Part shown: positions 51,543 through 60,736 of the stretch, piece by piece
Layout: each line of letters begins with the position of its first letter
Position numbering within the stretch: the stretch's first letter is position 1
NCBI GenBank assembly: GCA_028703175.1
Contig: JAQVNJ010000005.1
Span: 30,789-94,788, forward strand
DNA: 64,000 bases
Reading direction: 5' to 3'
DNA from: JAAYCB01 sp012744395
GTDB lineage: Bacteria > Planctomycetota > Planctomycetia > Pirellulales > Thermoguttaceae
Notes under the pieces: generated by a model
What the model saw: only the letters and a program-made list of their open reading frames with translations
Told to the model about the DNA's origin: nothing
Databases searched by the model: none
Program-made: the position numbers and the translations under genes

Positions 51543-52559
51543 ATGACACGCCGTGATGATCCATCGACCGCCCGAACGCCGCCAGTCTTCGCGGTCTTGC
51601 TGCGGATCGGCCTGGCGGCGACCTTGGTCGGGCTGATCGTCGCTTACAGCATGTACTTTCACGTCTCTGAAGGCAACAAGGCCGTCGTCACGCGGTTTGG
51701 CGACCCGGTGCGAGCGATTCACCAGGCCGGCTTGGCCTGGAAATGGCCATGGCCCGTCGAACGAGTCCATCAGATCGACGTCCGCCGCCGGCTCTATAAT
51801 TCCCCATACACGGCGACACTCACGCGCGACCAGAAGAACGTCATCTTGCTGAGCTACGCGGTTTGGCGGGTCGAAGATCCGTTGCTGTTTCTCCAATCGC
51901 TCGGCACTCCGGAAGCCGCTGAGCAGAAACTTGACGGCATGGTATCGGCCAGCAAGAACTTCCATCTCGGCCAATATGATCTCTCGGCACTCGTGTCCAC
52001 GACTCCGGGGGCAATCCAGACCGAGCGGATCGAGGAGGCAATTCTTGAGGACGTGGCCCCCTCGGTGCTGGCGAAGTTCGGCATCGCCGTCGAACAGATC
52101 GGGATCAAGAGGATCGCTTATCCCGAGGAGAACATCACCACGGTCCTGGAGCAGATGCGCGCCGAGCGGCGCGCCGAAGCGGGCAAGCTCCGCGCCGAAG
52201 GGGAGATGGAAGCGCAACGAATCCGCGACGAGGTGATGGTCAAGAGCGAAGAGATCCGCCGCCAGGGGCGAGAAGAGTCGGGCAAGATCCGTGGACAGGC
52301 TGAAAAAGAGGCGGCTGAAATCTATGCCCGGGCCCACAGCCTCGACCCCGAATTCTATCGGTTCTGGCGGTCGCTCGAGGCGATCAAAAAGACGCTGGGC
52401 TCCAAGGCCACGGTGATTCTGCGGACGGACCAGGGATTCTTCGACGTATTGTCGACCCCGCCAAAACCTCCCGAGTCGCCTCGATCCGCGCCAGGCGCTT
52501 CGCAGGCGCCGCGGATCGTGCCATCTCGTCAACCCTCGCCGGAAAACTCGCCCCGATGA
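51543..52559 (+). CDS. SPFH (band 7) protein, HflC-like
   Basis: 338 residues: one N-terminal membrane helix (about 19-40), SPFH domain (VSEGNKAVVTRFGDPVRAIH, GLAWKWPWPVERVHQIDVR), then an Arg/Glu-rich coiled coil (RAEAGKLRAEGEMEAQRIRD). The conserved EFYRFWRSLEAIKK helix is typical of HflC. The C-terminus is Pro/Ser-rich. Works probably with its neighbours as a hetero-oligomeric ring. The stop overlaps the next gene by four bases. Confidence 0.82.
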   Translation: MTRRDDPSTARTPPVFAVLLRIGLAATLVGLIVAYSMYFHVSEGNKAVVTRFGDPVRAIHQAGLAWKWPWPVERVHQIDVRRRLYNSPYTATLTRDQKNVILLSYAVWRVEDPLLFLQSLGTPEAAEQKLDGMVSASKNFHLGQYDLSALVSTTPGAIQTERIEEAILEDVAPSVLAKFGIAVEQIGIKRIAYPEENITTVLEQMRAERRAEAGKLRAEGEMEAQRIRDEVMVKSEEIRRQGREESGKIRGQAEKEAAEIYARAHSLDPEFYRFWRSLEAIKKTLGSKATVILRTDQGFFDVLSTPPKPPESPRSAPGASQAPRIVPSRQPSPENSPR

Positions 52560-53548
52560 ACCCGAGACAAAGAAGGCCGATCGTCTTTGAAGGGCTGCAA
52601 GCGGGCCTGCGCCTGTTTCGTTGGGTAATGCTTGTACTGTTTGTGTTCTTCTGGTTCTCGGGAATCCAGGAGGTCGCGCCGGACCAAATCGGGTTGCTGC
52701 TACGGTTCGGCAGACTGTACGGGAATACCCCCGCCACCCAGATTCACGAACCCGGACTGCTGCTGGCCCTCCCCTACCCGATCGACCGGGTGGTCCAGGT
52801 CCCCACCAAGCAGGAAGGCGAGGTTGTGATCAATGAAGTCTGGAAAGGGATCGAGGACACGGCGAGCTACGATCGCATCGACCCGCTTCTGGAAGGCTAT
52901 TGCTTGACGGGCGACCAGAACATCGTTCAGGTCCAGGTCGTGGTCAAATACCGGATCAGCGATCCGGTAGCCTTCCGGTTGCGCACGCTCGATCCGCCCG
53001 CAATTCTGCACGATATCGTTTTGGCATCGCTGACGCAGGCAATCTCCAACTGGAAGGTCAACGACGTTCTCCGCTTCCAGCGCGAGACCTCCGCACAGGC
53101 AGGACAAACGGAAGGGCTCGCTGCAATTGTCCGCAGCCAAGCGCAACAGCGGCTCGATCGGCTGGAATGCGGAATGACCGTTTCCGCCCTGGAGTTTCAG
53201 CAACTGCACCCGCCGCGGCACGTGATTGCCGAATTCCGCGACGTACAGAGTGCCCAAATCGACGTAGAAACCAAGAAGCGTGAGGCCGAGGGGTTCGCCT
53301 CGCGCGAGATTCCCAAGGCGCAAGCCGAGAGCAACGGACTCATCCAAGCGGCGGCGGCGTATCAAAACACTCTTAAATCATGGGCAATCGAAGAATACTC
53401 CGTCTTTGCGCAGCTTTTCAGTGAATACCAGAAGAACCCCGATCTGGTCCGCAACCGGATCTATCTGGAGACCTTGGAACATGTCCTCACGACTGTCGGC
53501 AAGGTGGATCTGATCGCCCCTGAAGACCGCGTCATCTTGGACGAGTAG
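52556..53548 (+). CDS. SPFH (band 7) protein, HflK-like
   Basis: 330 residues. A membrane helix (about 20-40) precedes the SPFH domain (VAPDQIGLLLRFGRLYGN, EPGLLLALPYPIDRV; LTGDQNIVQVQVVVKYRI), followed by a helix (EFRDVQSAQIDVETKKREAEG). Third member of the SPFH trio; with the two preceding proteins it may form a larger assembly than a normal HflKC pair. The P-type ATPase gene follows after ten bases. Confidence 0.82.
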   Translation: MNPRQRRPIVFEGLQAGLRLFRWVMLVLFVFFWFSGIQEVAPDQIGLLLRFGRLYGNTPATQIHEPGLLLALPYPIDRVVQVPTKQEGEVVINEVWKGIEDTASYDRIDPLLEGYCLTGDQNIVQVQVVVKYRISDPVAFRLRTLDPPAILHDIVLASLTQAISNWKVNDVLRFQRETSAQAGQTEGLAAIVRSQAQQRLDRLECGMTVSALEFQQLHPPRHVIAEFRDVQSAQIDVETKKREAEGFASREIPKAQAESNGLIQAAAAYQNTLKSWAIEEYSVFAQLFSEYQKNPDLVRNRIYLETLEHVLTTVGKVDLIAPEDRVILDE

Positions 53549-53558
53549 GAGCACTGCT

Positions 53559-55517
53559 GTGAGTCAATTCGCGAGTCCTGCTTCCGCCCATTTGCAGCGG
53601 TCCCTGGAAGTCCCCTTGACCACATGGGAACAAGGCAAGATCGCCGTGCAACTGGGCTCGGCCATGCTGGCGGGTGGTCTGTTGGCGGTGGGCATTGTCC
53701 AGCAACGCTTTGGACCGCCGGAGTTGAGCGAAGTCGCGGACCTGATTATCGCCTTGGCGGCCTGCGTCGTGGCTCTGCCGATTTTCGTCGCGGCAACGCG
53801 CGGTGTAGCCACGATGGACCCTAATTCGTTCGGCGATCAGTTGGTCGCCCTGGCTACGCTGGCGGCCATGGCTATGGGAGACTTTGTGACGGCGACCCTG
53901 ATCCCCGTGATTATGAGCCTGGGCCATTTTTTTGAAGAACGAAGCGTTCTCGGCGCCCAGGCGGCGATCGAGGGCTTGAGAAAACTGCACGCCCGCAAAG
54001 CCACCCTGTTGACTTCCGCAGGGGAACGCCAGGTCGAGCCGCAGACGCTGCGCAACGGGGACATGCTCGTCGTGCGCCCGGGCGAATTGATTGCCGCCGA
54101 CGGAGAGATCGTGGAAGGAGACTCCTCGGTGGATCAATCGTCCATCACCGGCGAATCCGTTCCCGTGGACCTCGGGCCAACCGCCACGGCCTACGCCGGC
54201 TCCGTAAACCTCTCCGGAGTTCTCAAGGTCCGAGTCACCCGCACCGGTTCCCAGACGACACTCGGCCGGGTCGTGGAGTTGCTCCGCGGCGCTGAGCAGT
54301 CAAAAACACCGGTTCTCAAGCTGATCGAACAGTACGCCGGCTACTACCTGCCGATCATTCTGACGATTTCCGGAGTGGTGCTGTTCATCACTCGGGATAT
54401 GTCCCGGGCGGTCGCCGTGCTGGTGGTCGGTTGCCCGGGGGCGCTCGTGCTCTCGGGGCCGACGGCGATGGTCGCAGCCCTGGCAGCCGCCTCGCGACTC
54501 GGCATTCTCATCAAGAACACGCGATTTCTGGAATCGCTCTCCGACGCCGACACGGTTGTTCTGGACAAGACCGGCACAGTGACGCTGGGCCGATTGGAGG
54601 TCGTGGCGGTGGAGCCGCTTGCCGAACGGGGCGAGCAGGATGTGTTGCGCGCCGGATTGGTGTGTGCCCACGCCTCGCGCCATCCCGCGTCCCGCGCAAT
54701 CGTCCAGGCAGCCGGGCGCGCGTCCCTCCAGTCCGGGGCGTATCCGCTCCGCGCGGAGGAGATTGGCGGGCAAGGAATTGTCGCGGTGGCCGATTCCTCG
54801 CGATGGCTCCTGGGGCGGCGAACCTGGCTGGTTGCCGAGGGAATTGCTGTCCCCGAGGGCCCGAAACACAATGGTCCCGTTGTCTGGCTGGGGCGAATCG
54901 ATTGCAGCGGCCAAGGGCCCGGAGAGGCCCTGGGGTGCTTTCTCCTGGCCGACCGGGTACGGCCCGAGGCGAAGGATGCCATCGCGCAACTCCGCGCGCT
55001 GGGTCTGGCGCGAACCGTGCTGCTGACCGGTGACCGCAAGGACGTGGCTGAACAGATCGGCCGCGACCTGGCCGTGGATCAGATCGTCGCGGAAGTCCTG
55101 CCAGAGGAGAAATTGGAGCTCGTCCGCGCGGAACGAAACGCTGGCCACCTGGTGATGGTCGTCGGCGACGGCGTCAATGACGCCTTGGCGCTGGCGCGGA
55201 GCGACGTGGGCATCGCTCTGGGCGCGGCAGCATCCGACGTAGCTCTACGCAGTGCCGATGTGGCAATCATGGCAGACGACATGGGGCGGCTACCGATCGC
55301 CGTCCGCCTCGCACGGCGGACGCGCACCACGATTCACCAGAATGTGTCGCTTGGCGCAGGAACTTCCTTGCTGTTCATCTGGCTGGCGTCCGCCGGAATC
55401 GTAGCTCCGTTAACCGGGGCGCTCTTGCACAACATCGGAGCGGCCCTGGTGCTGCTGAACAGTGCGCGGTTGTTGGGGTTTGCCGCCGCGCCGAACAAGC
55501 CACGGGGAGCGGGGTAA
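53559..55517 (+). CDS. P1B-type metal-transporting ATPase with CPG motif
   Basis: 652 residues from a GTG with GGAG upstream. Family landmarks: TGES (197-200), phosphorylated Asp336 in DKTGTVTLG, SRHPASRAI (HP motif variant) and GDGVNDALALARSDVG. There is no N-terminal HMA domain. The membrane metal site in helix 6 reads GCPGALVLSGP (Cys292, Gly294) where copper or zinc pumps have CPC or similar. Helix 8 carries LTGALLHNIGAALVLLNSARLL, with His-Asn instead of the Asp of ZntA. So the ion is uncertain, and the pump may form its own subgroup. It stands beside the SPFH trio in the metal-sulfur operon. Confidence 0.85.
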   Translation: MSQFASPASAHLQRSLEVPLTTWEQGKIAVQLGSAMLAGGLLAVGIVQQRFGPPELSEVADLIIALAACVVALPIFVAATRGVATMDPNSFGDQLVALATLAAMAMGDFVTATLIPVIMSLGHFFEERSVLGAQAAIEGLRKLHARKATLLTSAGERQVEPQTLRNGDMLVVRPGELIAADGEIVEGDSSVDQSSITGESVPVDLGPTATAYAGSVNLSGVLKVRVTRTGSQTTLGRVVELLRGAEQSKTPVLKLIEQYAGYYLPIILTISGVVLFITRDMSRAVAVLVVGCPGALVLSGPTAMVAALAAASRLGILIKNTRFLESLSDADTVVLDKTGTVTLGRLEVVAVEPLAERGEQDVLRAGLVCAHASRHPASRAIVQAAGRASLQSGAYPLRAEEIGGQGIVAVADSSRWLLGRRTWLVAEGIAVPEGPKHNGPVVWLGRIDCSGQGPGEALGCFLLADRVRPEAKDAIAQLRALGLARTVLLTGDRKDVAEQIGRDLAVDQIVAEVLPEEKLELVRAERNAGHLVMVVGDGVNDALALARSDVGIALGAAASDVALRSADVAIMADDMGRLPIAVRLARRTRTTIHQNVSLGAGTSLLFIWLASAGIVAPLTGALLHNIGAALVLLNSARLLGFAAAPNKPRGAG

Positions 55518-56743
55518 TGCAGCGTCCGCGGCGAGTTCTCCGCTGGCTTCTGTTGACGACCCTTGGCGGCCTGAGCGGGTGCGGAACGGTCGTCTTTGAA
55601 GGCCCTGGAGAGGATTCTCAGCTGAGCGGTTCGCAACAGGGCAGATCGTGGAAGGAACGGCGCCAGTTTGAGCAGGTCTACGGGGACTGGAGGTCGCTGG
55701 TCGGCGAGTTGGCTGCCCTGGACCTTCAGTACCAGATCGCTTCCGCTGATCGGTGCGATGATTTGAGACACCGATACGATCGGCTCGTCGCCGAAGGCAT
55801 TGCCGGGCAACAGCAGGTTACCCAGGCGGCCATCGCAGCCTATGCCAAGGCCCCCGAGGAAAATGCGGATCTAGCGGCGTTCTTGACCGGGATCGTCTTC
55901 CTGCTCGTCGATCAAGAGGAGTATGAAGAAGGACTTCGGTTAGCTCAGATCCTCCTCGACCGCGGGGTCTCGCATGGCGAGCTTTATGTCCTTGCCGGGA
56001 CGGCAGCCTTTGCCGTGGGAGAGTTTGGCCTGGCTGACAAGCACTTGCGCCGCGCGCAGCAGCAACAAGCAGCGCTCGGCGCCGCCGCGCAGTACCTCCA
56101 GGATCTCGGCTACTACAAGGCCGCTTGGGAAAGGGAAAACAAGCTCCGGTTCGCGGAGGCGTCAGCAAGCGACCTGCCGCGTGTTCTGCTGAATACAACG
56201 CAAGGCGACATCGAGCTGGAACTGTTCGAGAACGAGGCTCCAAACACCGTGGCGAATTTCATCTGGCTTGTCGAACAGGGCTTTTACAACGGTCTGACGT
56301 TCCACCGCGTCCTCCCGAGGTCCATGGCCCAGGCCGGCTGCCCCAATGGTGACGGCACCGGTGGGCCTGGCTACACGATTCCCTGCGAATGCCTTGGAGA
56401 GGAGCATCGCGTTCATTTCCGCGGGAGTCTGGCGATGGTCAACTCGGGGCGAAACACGGGCGGGTCTCAATTCTGCCTGATGTTCCTGCCAAATCAGCAC
56501 CTGGACGGGAGCCAGACCGTGTTTGGCCGGATTGTCCGAGGAATCGACGTTCTGGCGAAAATTCAACGCCGCGATCCACCCGATCCCTTTTCCGTGCAGA
56601 TCAATCCGCATCAAAACATCAACGTTCCTCCCGCTGACAAGATCATCGCGGCAAAAGTCCTGCGGAAACGTAGCCATCCTTATCGGCCAAAGGTACTCCG
56701 GCCAATCAGCCGGAATGGTGGCGGGCAACCGGACGAATCATGA
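55517..56743 (+). CDS. Lipoprotein with cyclophilin-type peptidyl-prolyl isomerase domain
   Basis: 408 residues. The signal ends in LSGCGTV, a lipobox, so it is anchored to a membrane. Residues 45-205 are helical (TPR-like), and residues about 210-395 are a cyclophilin domain (TTQGDIELELFENEAPNTVANF, GFYNGLTFHRV, GGPGYTIPCE, LAMVNSGRNTGGSQFCLMF). The usual catalytic FHR is kept in LTFHRVLP. It would speed folding of exported proteins. It starts one base into the P-type ATPase stop. The stop overlaps the next gene. Confidence 0.85.
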   Translation: MQRPRRVLRWLLLTTLGGLSGCGTVVFEGPGEDSQLSGSQQGRSWKERRQFEQVYGDWRSLVGELAALDLQYQIASADRCDDLRHRYDRLVAEGIAGQQQVTQAAIAAYAKAPEENADLAAFLTGIVFLLVDQEEYEEGLRLAQILLDRGVSHGELYVLAGTAAFAVGEFGLADKHLRRAQQQQAALGAAAQYLQDLGYYKAAWERENKLRFAEASASDLPRVLLNTTQGDIELELFENEAPNTVANFIWLVEQGFYNGLTFHRVLPRSMAQAGCPNGDGTGGPGYTIPCECLGEEHRVHFRGSLAMVNSGRNTGGSQFCLMFLPNQHLDGSQTVFGRIVRGIDVLAKIQRRDPPDPFSVQINPHQNINVPPADKIIAAKVLRKRSHPYRPKVLRPISRNGGGQPDES

Positions 56744-57303
56744 AAACAGTCTATTGGCTCCCCTGCAATTGTGGGCAAAAGGTCCCCGTGACAGCGACCC
56801 TGGCCGGGGCGCTTGTGCGTTGCACGTGCGGCGCCGAACTGGCGGTGCCCGCGCTCCGCGAGATGTCCCGTTTGGAGGCAGCCGCCAACGGAGAAAGCGC
56901 GCTGAACCGCCTTGCGAAACCGGCTTGGGACAAGCGACGCGCAGGGATTCTCTTCGGCGCTGTCGTGGTTGCATTCTGCGGAGTGCTGCTGGTCTACCTC
57001 GAAATCGTCCAGCCCCGTCCGCCTCACGTGGAGTCCCTGGCGCCGATCCAGGTCTGGTACGTGTGGCAGAACCTGCGCCGTGGACCGGATCGGCACCTGG
57101 CTCCGGTGGAGAAGGAATTCCTCGACAACCTGCGCATGGTCCGGATGGCGAAAACGGGCGTGTTGGCCTGCGCCGCGATCGGACTTCTGATGATCGCCCT
57201 GTTCTACGCGCTCCCTCCCCCCAGAACATCGCGACGGACGGTTCGATCGCGAACCACTGCGTCAGTATTTTTGCACGAAAAAACCGCCGATGCCAGCCAA
57301 TAA
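56740..57303 (+). CDS. Small membrane protein with N-terminal zinc-ribbon
   Basis: 187 residues. CNCGQKV (Cys9-Cys11) and VRCTCGAEL form a CxC...CxC zinc-ribbon at residues 9-33. Two membrane segments (about 67-90 and 140-162) flank a polar loop (about 90-138). No family is recognised. It is the last gene of the unbroken run that begins at 38253. The downstream 228 bases are without a gene. Confidence 0.65.
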   Translation: MKTVYWLPCNCGQKVPVTATLAGALVRCTCGAELAVPALREMSRLEAAANGESALNRLAKPAWDKRRAGILFGAVVVAFCGVLLVYLEIVQPRPPHVESLAPIQVWYVWQNLRRGPDRHLAPVEKEFLDNLRMVRMAKTGVLACAAIGLLMIALFYALPPPRTSRRTVRSRTTASVFLHEKTADASQ

Positions 57304-57531
57304 TCGCCTCTGCAAGGGATGCGACAAGCGGCCCCAGCAAGGTCAGCGCCTTACGCCAAGCCCGATCCGCGATCATCTCCGCACAATGGCGCGGTCCGGC
57401 GGCTCGCCGCGCGCGACAATTGGCCGTGCTCGTGGCTTGATCCGTTGTCAACCCTCGGTCATGAACCTGGAATCGTTCAGCAAGGCGCCGCCCGCGTGCC
57501 CGTATTCAGTTGGACTGTAAAGGAGATCAGG

Positions 57532-58905
57532 ATGCGATCGCTTGGATTGACTCGGTTTGGCGGACTCGCCATTCTGGCAATTGCCTGCTCGTGTTCGAGG
57601 ACTCCGCCGCCGACCTCGGACCGGGCGCCGGCGATTCCGGAGTCGCCGCCGGCTGCCGAAGCAAACGCCGAGACGGAATCGACGTGGACGCCGCTGCGGT
57701 CCGCCGACTATCCAGCGCCGCCAACCGGCCTGCCGGCCGGCTTGCCTCCGACCAAGGCCGGAGACACGCACGTTGTGCTGGCGTGGAACGACTTGGGAAT
57801 GCACTGCTATCAAGCGGATTTTTCGAGATTTCAGATTCTGCCTCCCTACAACGTTTTCTGGGCGCAAGTTGTCGCTCGGGGGGAGAAACCGGCGATTGTC
57901 ACGGAAGGCATCCAAGTGGACTACGGGACGCTGAACGTCGCGCAACCGGAGCGGCACACGAATTTCTGGAAGTACGCGGCCGGCTATGGCTGGAAACTCC
58001 GCCCGGGCGTCGGCCTCAAGGGGCATCGGACGAGCGGGACGATGGAAGCCGCGGCGGATCACTTTGTCGCCGAAGGAGTGCCCGTGGTGGATTTTACTGA
58101 CGCCGGCGGCTGGGACCCGTTCCCGATGTTCACTGTTTCGGTGAAAGACGGCCGGGGCCAGACTGTTGCCGAGACGCTGAATGTCGCCCCGGCCTCGACC
58201 GAGATGGCTTGCGACTTGTGCCATACCGCCGACACGATGCAGGGGACGATGGCGGCCATTCTGAAGGCTCACGACGCAAACGAAAAGACGGACCTGCTTT
58301 CCCAGGCGGAGTCCGGCAAGCCCGTGATGTGCAGCGTTTGCCATGCCGATCCAGCGATGGGTGCGACGGAGAACAAGGATTGCGAACGGACTCTTTCGGC
58401 CGCGATGCACGGCTTTCACGCCACGAAACTGGCCGCTGCGGAAGTCGAACTGCCGAAGAACCAGTGCCACGCCTGCCATCCCGGCCCCAAAACGAATTGC
58501 CTGCGAGACGTGATGTCCCAATCCGGCATCACCTGCACGAACTGCCACGGCGGAATGGAGGACCTCGGCGATCCGGCGCGGACTCCGTGGGTCACGATGC
58601 CGTCGTGCACGACCTGCCACGGCGAGGCCCTCGGGGAGCCGGCAATGGCCCGAATCAGGCAGCCCAACGAGCACCTGACGGCCGACGCAAGCGCCCTTTA
58701 CCGAAACCGCAAGGCTCACGGCGGCGGGGGAATCTACTGCGCCGCCTGCCACGGCTCGCCCCATGCCGTCACACCGACGGCGACGGAGCGCGACAACGAG
58801 CAGGCCGTCCGGCTCCAGGGGCATGCAGGGCCGATCGATCAATGCACCGTTTGCCATCGCGAGAAGCCCGACGGCAAATTCTGGCACCACAAGCCGGCGG
58901 AATGA
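57532..58905 (+). CDS. Heptaheme c-type cytochrome lipoprotein
   Basis: 457 residues from the ATG at 57532 (GGAG six bases upstream). The signal ends at AIACSCS, a possible lipobox. Residues about 70-220 form a conserved N-terminal domain (HVVLAWNDLGMHCY, NVFWAQVVARGE). Then seven CxxCH heme motifs follow: CDLCH, CSVCH, CHACH, CTNCH, CTTCH, CAACH and CTVCH. Likely periplasmic or surface-exposed electron carrier; similar proteins occur in anaerobic respiratory systems. The partner is unknown. Not part of the previous operon: 228 bases separate them. Confidence 0.85.
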   Translation: MRSLGLTRFGGLAILAIACSCSRTPPPTSDRAPAIPESPPAAEANAETESTWTPLRSADYPAPPTGLPAGLPPTKAGDTHVVLAWNDLGMHCYQADFSRFQILPPYNVFWAQVVARGEKPAIVTEGIQVDYGTLNVAQPERHTNFWKYAAGYGWKLRPGVGLKGHRTSGTMEAAADHFVAEGVPVVDFTDAGGWDPFPMFTVSVKDGRGQTVAETLNVAPASTEMACDLCHTADTMQGTMAAILKAHDANEKTDLLSQAESGKPVMCSVCHADPAMGATENKDCERTLSAAMHGFHATKLAAAEVELPKNQCHACHPGPKTNCLRDVMSQSGITCTNCHGGMEDLGDPARTPWVTMPSCTTCHGEALGEPAMARIRQPNEHLTADASALYRNRKAHGGGGIYCAACHGSPHAVTPTATERDNEQAVRLQGHAGPIDQCTVCHREKPDGKFWHHKPAE

Positions 58906-58962
58906 AGCTCCGCCTCAGAATCCCCGTACCCATCGGCCCCAGAATCTCCGGAGAACTGTTCC

Positions 58963-59220
58963 GTGCCAACCTACGAATACCTGTGCGATGCGTGTGGCGA
59001 TCGATTTGAGGAATTTCAAAGCATTACCGCCGAGCCGCTCCAGCAGTGCCCGAAGTGTGGCGGCAAGGTGCGTCGGCTGATCGGCGCCGGCGCGGCGGTG
59101 ATCTTCAAGGGCAGCGGATTCTACGCCACCGACTACCGGAGGTCCGAGACCCGCTGTAGCCGGACGAGTCCGTGCTGCGGGCGCGACGCGCCGTGTGACC
59201 GTCCCCCTTGCGATTCGTGA
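58963..59220 (+). CDS. FmdB-family zinc-ribbon protein
   Basis: 85 residues from a GTG. MPTYEYLCDACGDRFEEFQSI and CPKCGGKVRRLIG define the FmdB family, a small regulatory/zinc-ribbon protein frequently present near anaerobic metabolism genes. The C-terminus (CSRTSPCCGRDAPC) adds several Cys. It follows the heptaheme cytochrome by 57 bases. Function unknown beyond a likely structural metal. Confidence 0.85.
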   Translation: MPTYEYLCDACGDRFEEFQSITAEPLQQCPKCGGKVRRLIGAGAAVIFKGSGFYATDYRRSETRCSRTSPCCGRDAPCDRPPCDS

Positions 59221-59289
59221 TCAGGCCCGGCGGAGACACGGCGGGCCGTTTGCGCAACACGCCATGGAAGATTTCCTGGACAATACGGC

Positions 59290-59736
59290 ATGATCGAGAC
59301 GATGAGACTCGGAATCGTCATCTGCGACCGCTATCGCGCGTGCGCCGGCGGGAAGTGCTTCCGCGCCATGCGGCGCCGAGAGGGCGCATTCAGCATCTAT
59401 CAGGGCAGAGCCATCGAACTGGTCGGCTACACCAGTTGCGGAGGATGCCCCGGCGGAAACATCGAATATGCACCCGCGGAGATGAAGAAAAACGGCGCCC
59501 AGGTCATCCACCTGGCGACCGGATTGATTGTCGGCTATCCGCCGTGCCCCCGTATCGCGTCGTTTTGCAGCTTCATTCGAACGAAGTATGAATTGGAGGT
59601 CGTCGTCGGCACCCACCCGATTCCAGAAAAATACTGGCGGACACACGGGCAACTGGGCACCTGGGATGGCCCCCGTTGGCAGGCTCTTCTTCAACCGACA
59701 GCCACCACCGCGGAGGTCCGCGCCTCCTACGACTGA
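59290..59736 (+). CDS. CGGC-domain protein
   Basis: 148 residues. The defining SCGGCPGGN motif is near residue 50, and further Cys (CDRYRACAGGKC, YPPCPRIASFC) fit the family, which is thought to bind metal or an Fe-S-type centre. The first ATG (59290) is taken; an ATG four codons later is possible. Cytoplasmic. It lies between FmdB and a Thi4-like enzyme. Confidence 0.8.
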   Translation: MIETMRLGIVICDRYRACAGGKCFRAMRRREGAFSIYQGRAIELVGYTSCGGCPGGNIEYAPAEMKKNGAQVIHLATGLIVGYPPCPRIASFCSFIRTKYELEVVVGTHPIPEKYWRTHGQLGTWDGPRWQALLQPTATTAEVRASYD

Positions 59737-59805
59737 CGACAAGAGCCAAGGCGGCAGGTTTCTGCTGCAATCAGATGGGACACGACAACCGGGAGGATCG
59801 CTTCA

Positions 59806-60609
59806 ATGAAGCCCTTGGACGAAGTTGAAATTTCCAAGACGATCGTCTGCACCTACCACGAAAGACTTCTCGACCGGATGGCGAGCGACGTGATCATCGT
59901 CGGGGCCGGCCCCTCCGGTCTGGTCGCTGGATACTGCCTGGCAAGGGCCGGCCTGAAGGTCACCGTGCTCGAAAAGCGGCTGGCTCCAGGGGGAGGAATC
60001 TGGGGTGGCGGGATGGCCATGAACGTTGCCGTGGTGCAGGACGACGCGATCTCCTTGCTCGACGAGCTGGGGATCCGCTGCCAGCCGAGACGCGGCAATC
60101 TTCATGCCGTCGATGCGATCGAACTGGCGGCCGGTCTGTGCTGGAACGCCCTCCAGGCCGGGGTGGCCCTGTTCAACCTGATGACCGCCGAGGACATCTG
60201 CCTGCACCAGGATCGCGTCCGCGGCGTCGTCGTCAACCGCACAACCGTCTGCGGCGCGCTGCCGGTGGACCCGATCGTGTGTTCAGCAAGAGCCGTCCTG
60301 GACGCGACGGGCCATGAAGCCGTTCTCGTCGATTGCCTCCGCAGGCGGCGGCTGTTGCCGACGGCCGCGGTGGAGACGGGGGAAGGCCCGATGAACGCCA
60401 CCGCGGGCGAGCGTTTTGTGATCGATCACGCCGGCGAGATTCATCCCGGCCTGTGGCTCTCCGGGATGAGCGTCTCCGCCACCTTGGGCGGACCGCGGAT
60501 GGGGCCGATCTTCGGCGGCATGCTGCTATCTGGGAAACGCGTGGCGGAGATGATCCGCGCCGCCCTGGCGAACGCTCCTCAGTCGGATGGAGCTGCCAGA
60601 CTGTCGTAA
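59806..60609 (+). CDS. Thi4-type thiazole synthase
   Basis: 267 residues with GGGAGG nine bases before the ATG. The family makes the thiazole of thiamine from NAD; it has an FAD/NAD-like fold. Landmarks: VIIVGAGPSGLVAGY, EKRLAPGGGIWGGGM, VLDATGHEAVLVDC and the C-terminal GGPRMGPIFGGMLLSG. In many prokaryotes Thi4 uses free sulfide and has His in place of the sulfur-donating Cys; here a Cys (VLVDCLRR) sits close to that position but the alignment is uncertain. The window contains no other thiamine gene. Confidence 0.82.
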   Translation: MKPLDEVEISKTIVCTYHERLLDRMASDVIIVGAGPSGLVAGYCLARAGLKVTVLEKRLAPGGGIWGGGMAMNVAVVQDDAISLLDELGIRCQPRRGNLHAVDAIELAAGLCWNALQAGVALFNLMTAEDICLHQDRVRGVVVNRTTVCGALPVDPIVCSARAVLDATGHEAVLVDCLRRRRLLPTAAVETGEGPMNATAGERFVIDHAGEIHPGLWLSGMSVSATLGGPRMGPIFGGMLLSGKRVAEMIRAALANAPQSDGAARLS

Positions 60610-60736
60610 CGAACGTCGCCGGAAGATCAAGAGCCATTTTATTGGGATGGGCGACGCGAGTCCTTGACAACGGCGGGTTGCCTGCGATACTGACGATGTA
60701 CCACTTTTCCATGACCTAAGACAAAGGGGCGATGTG

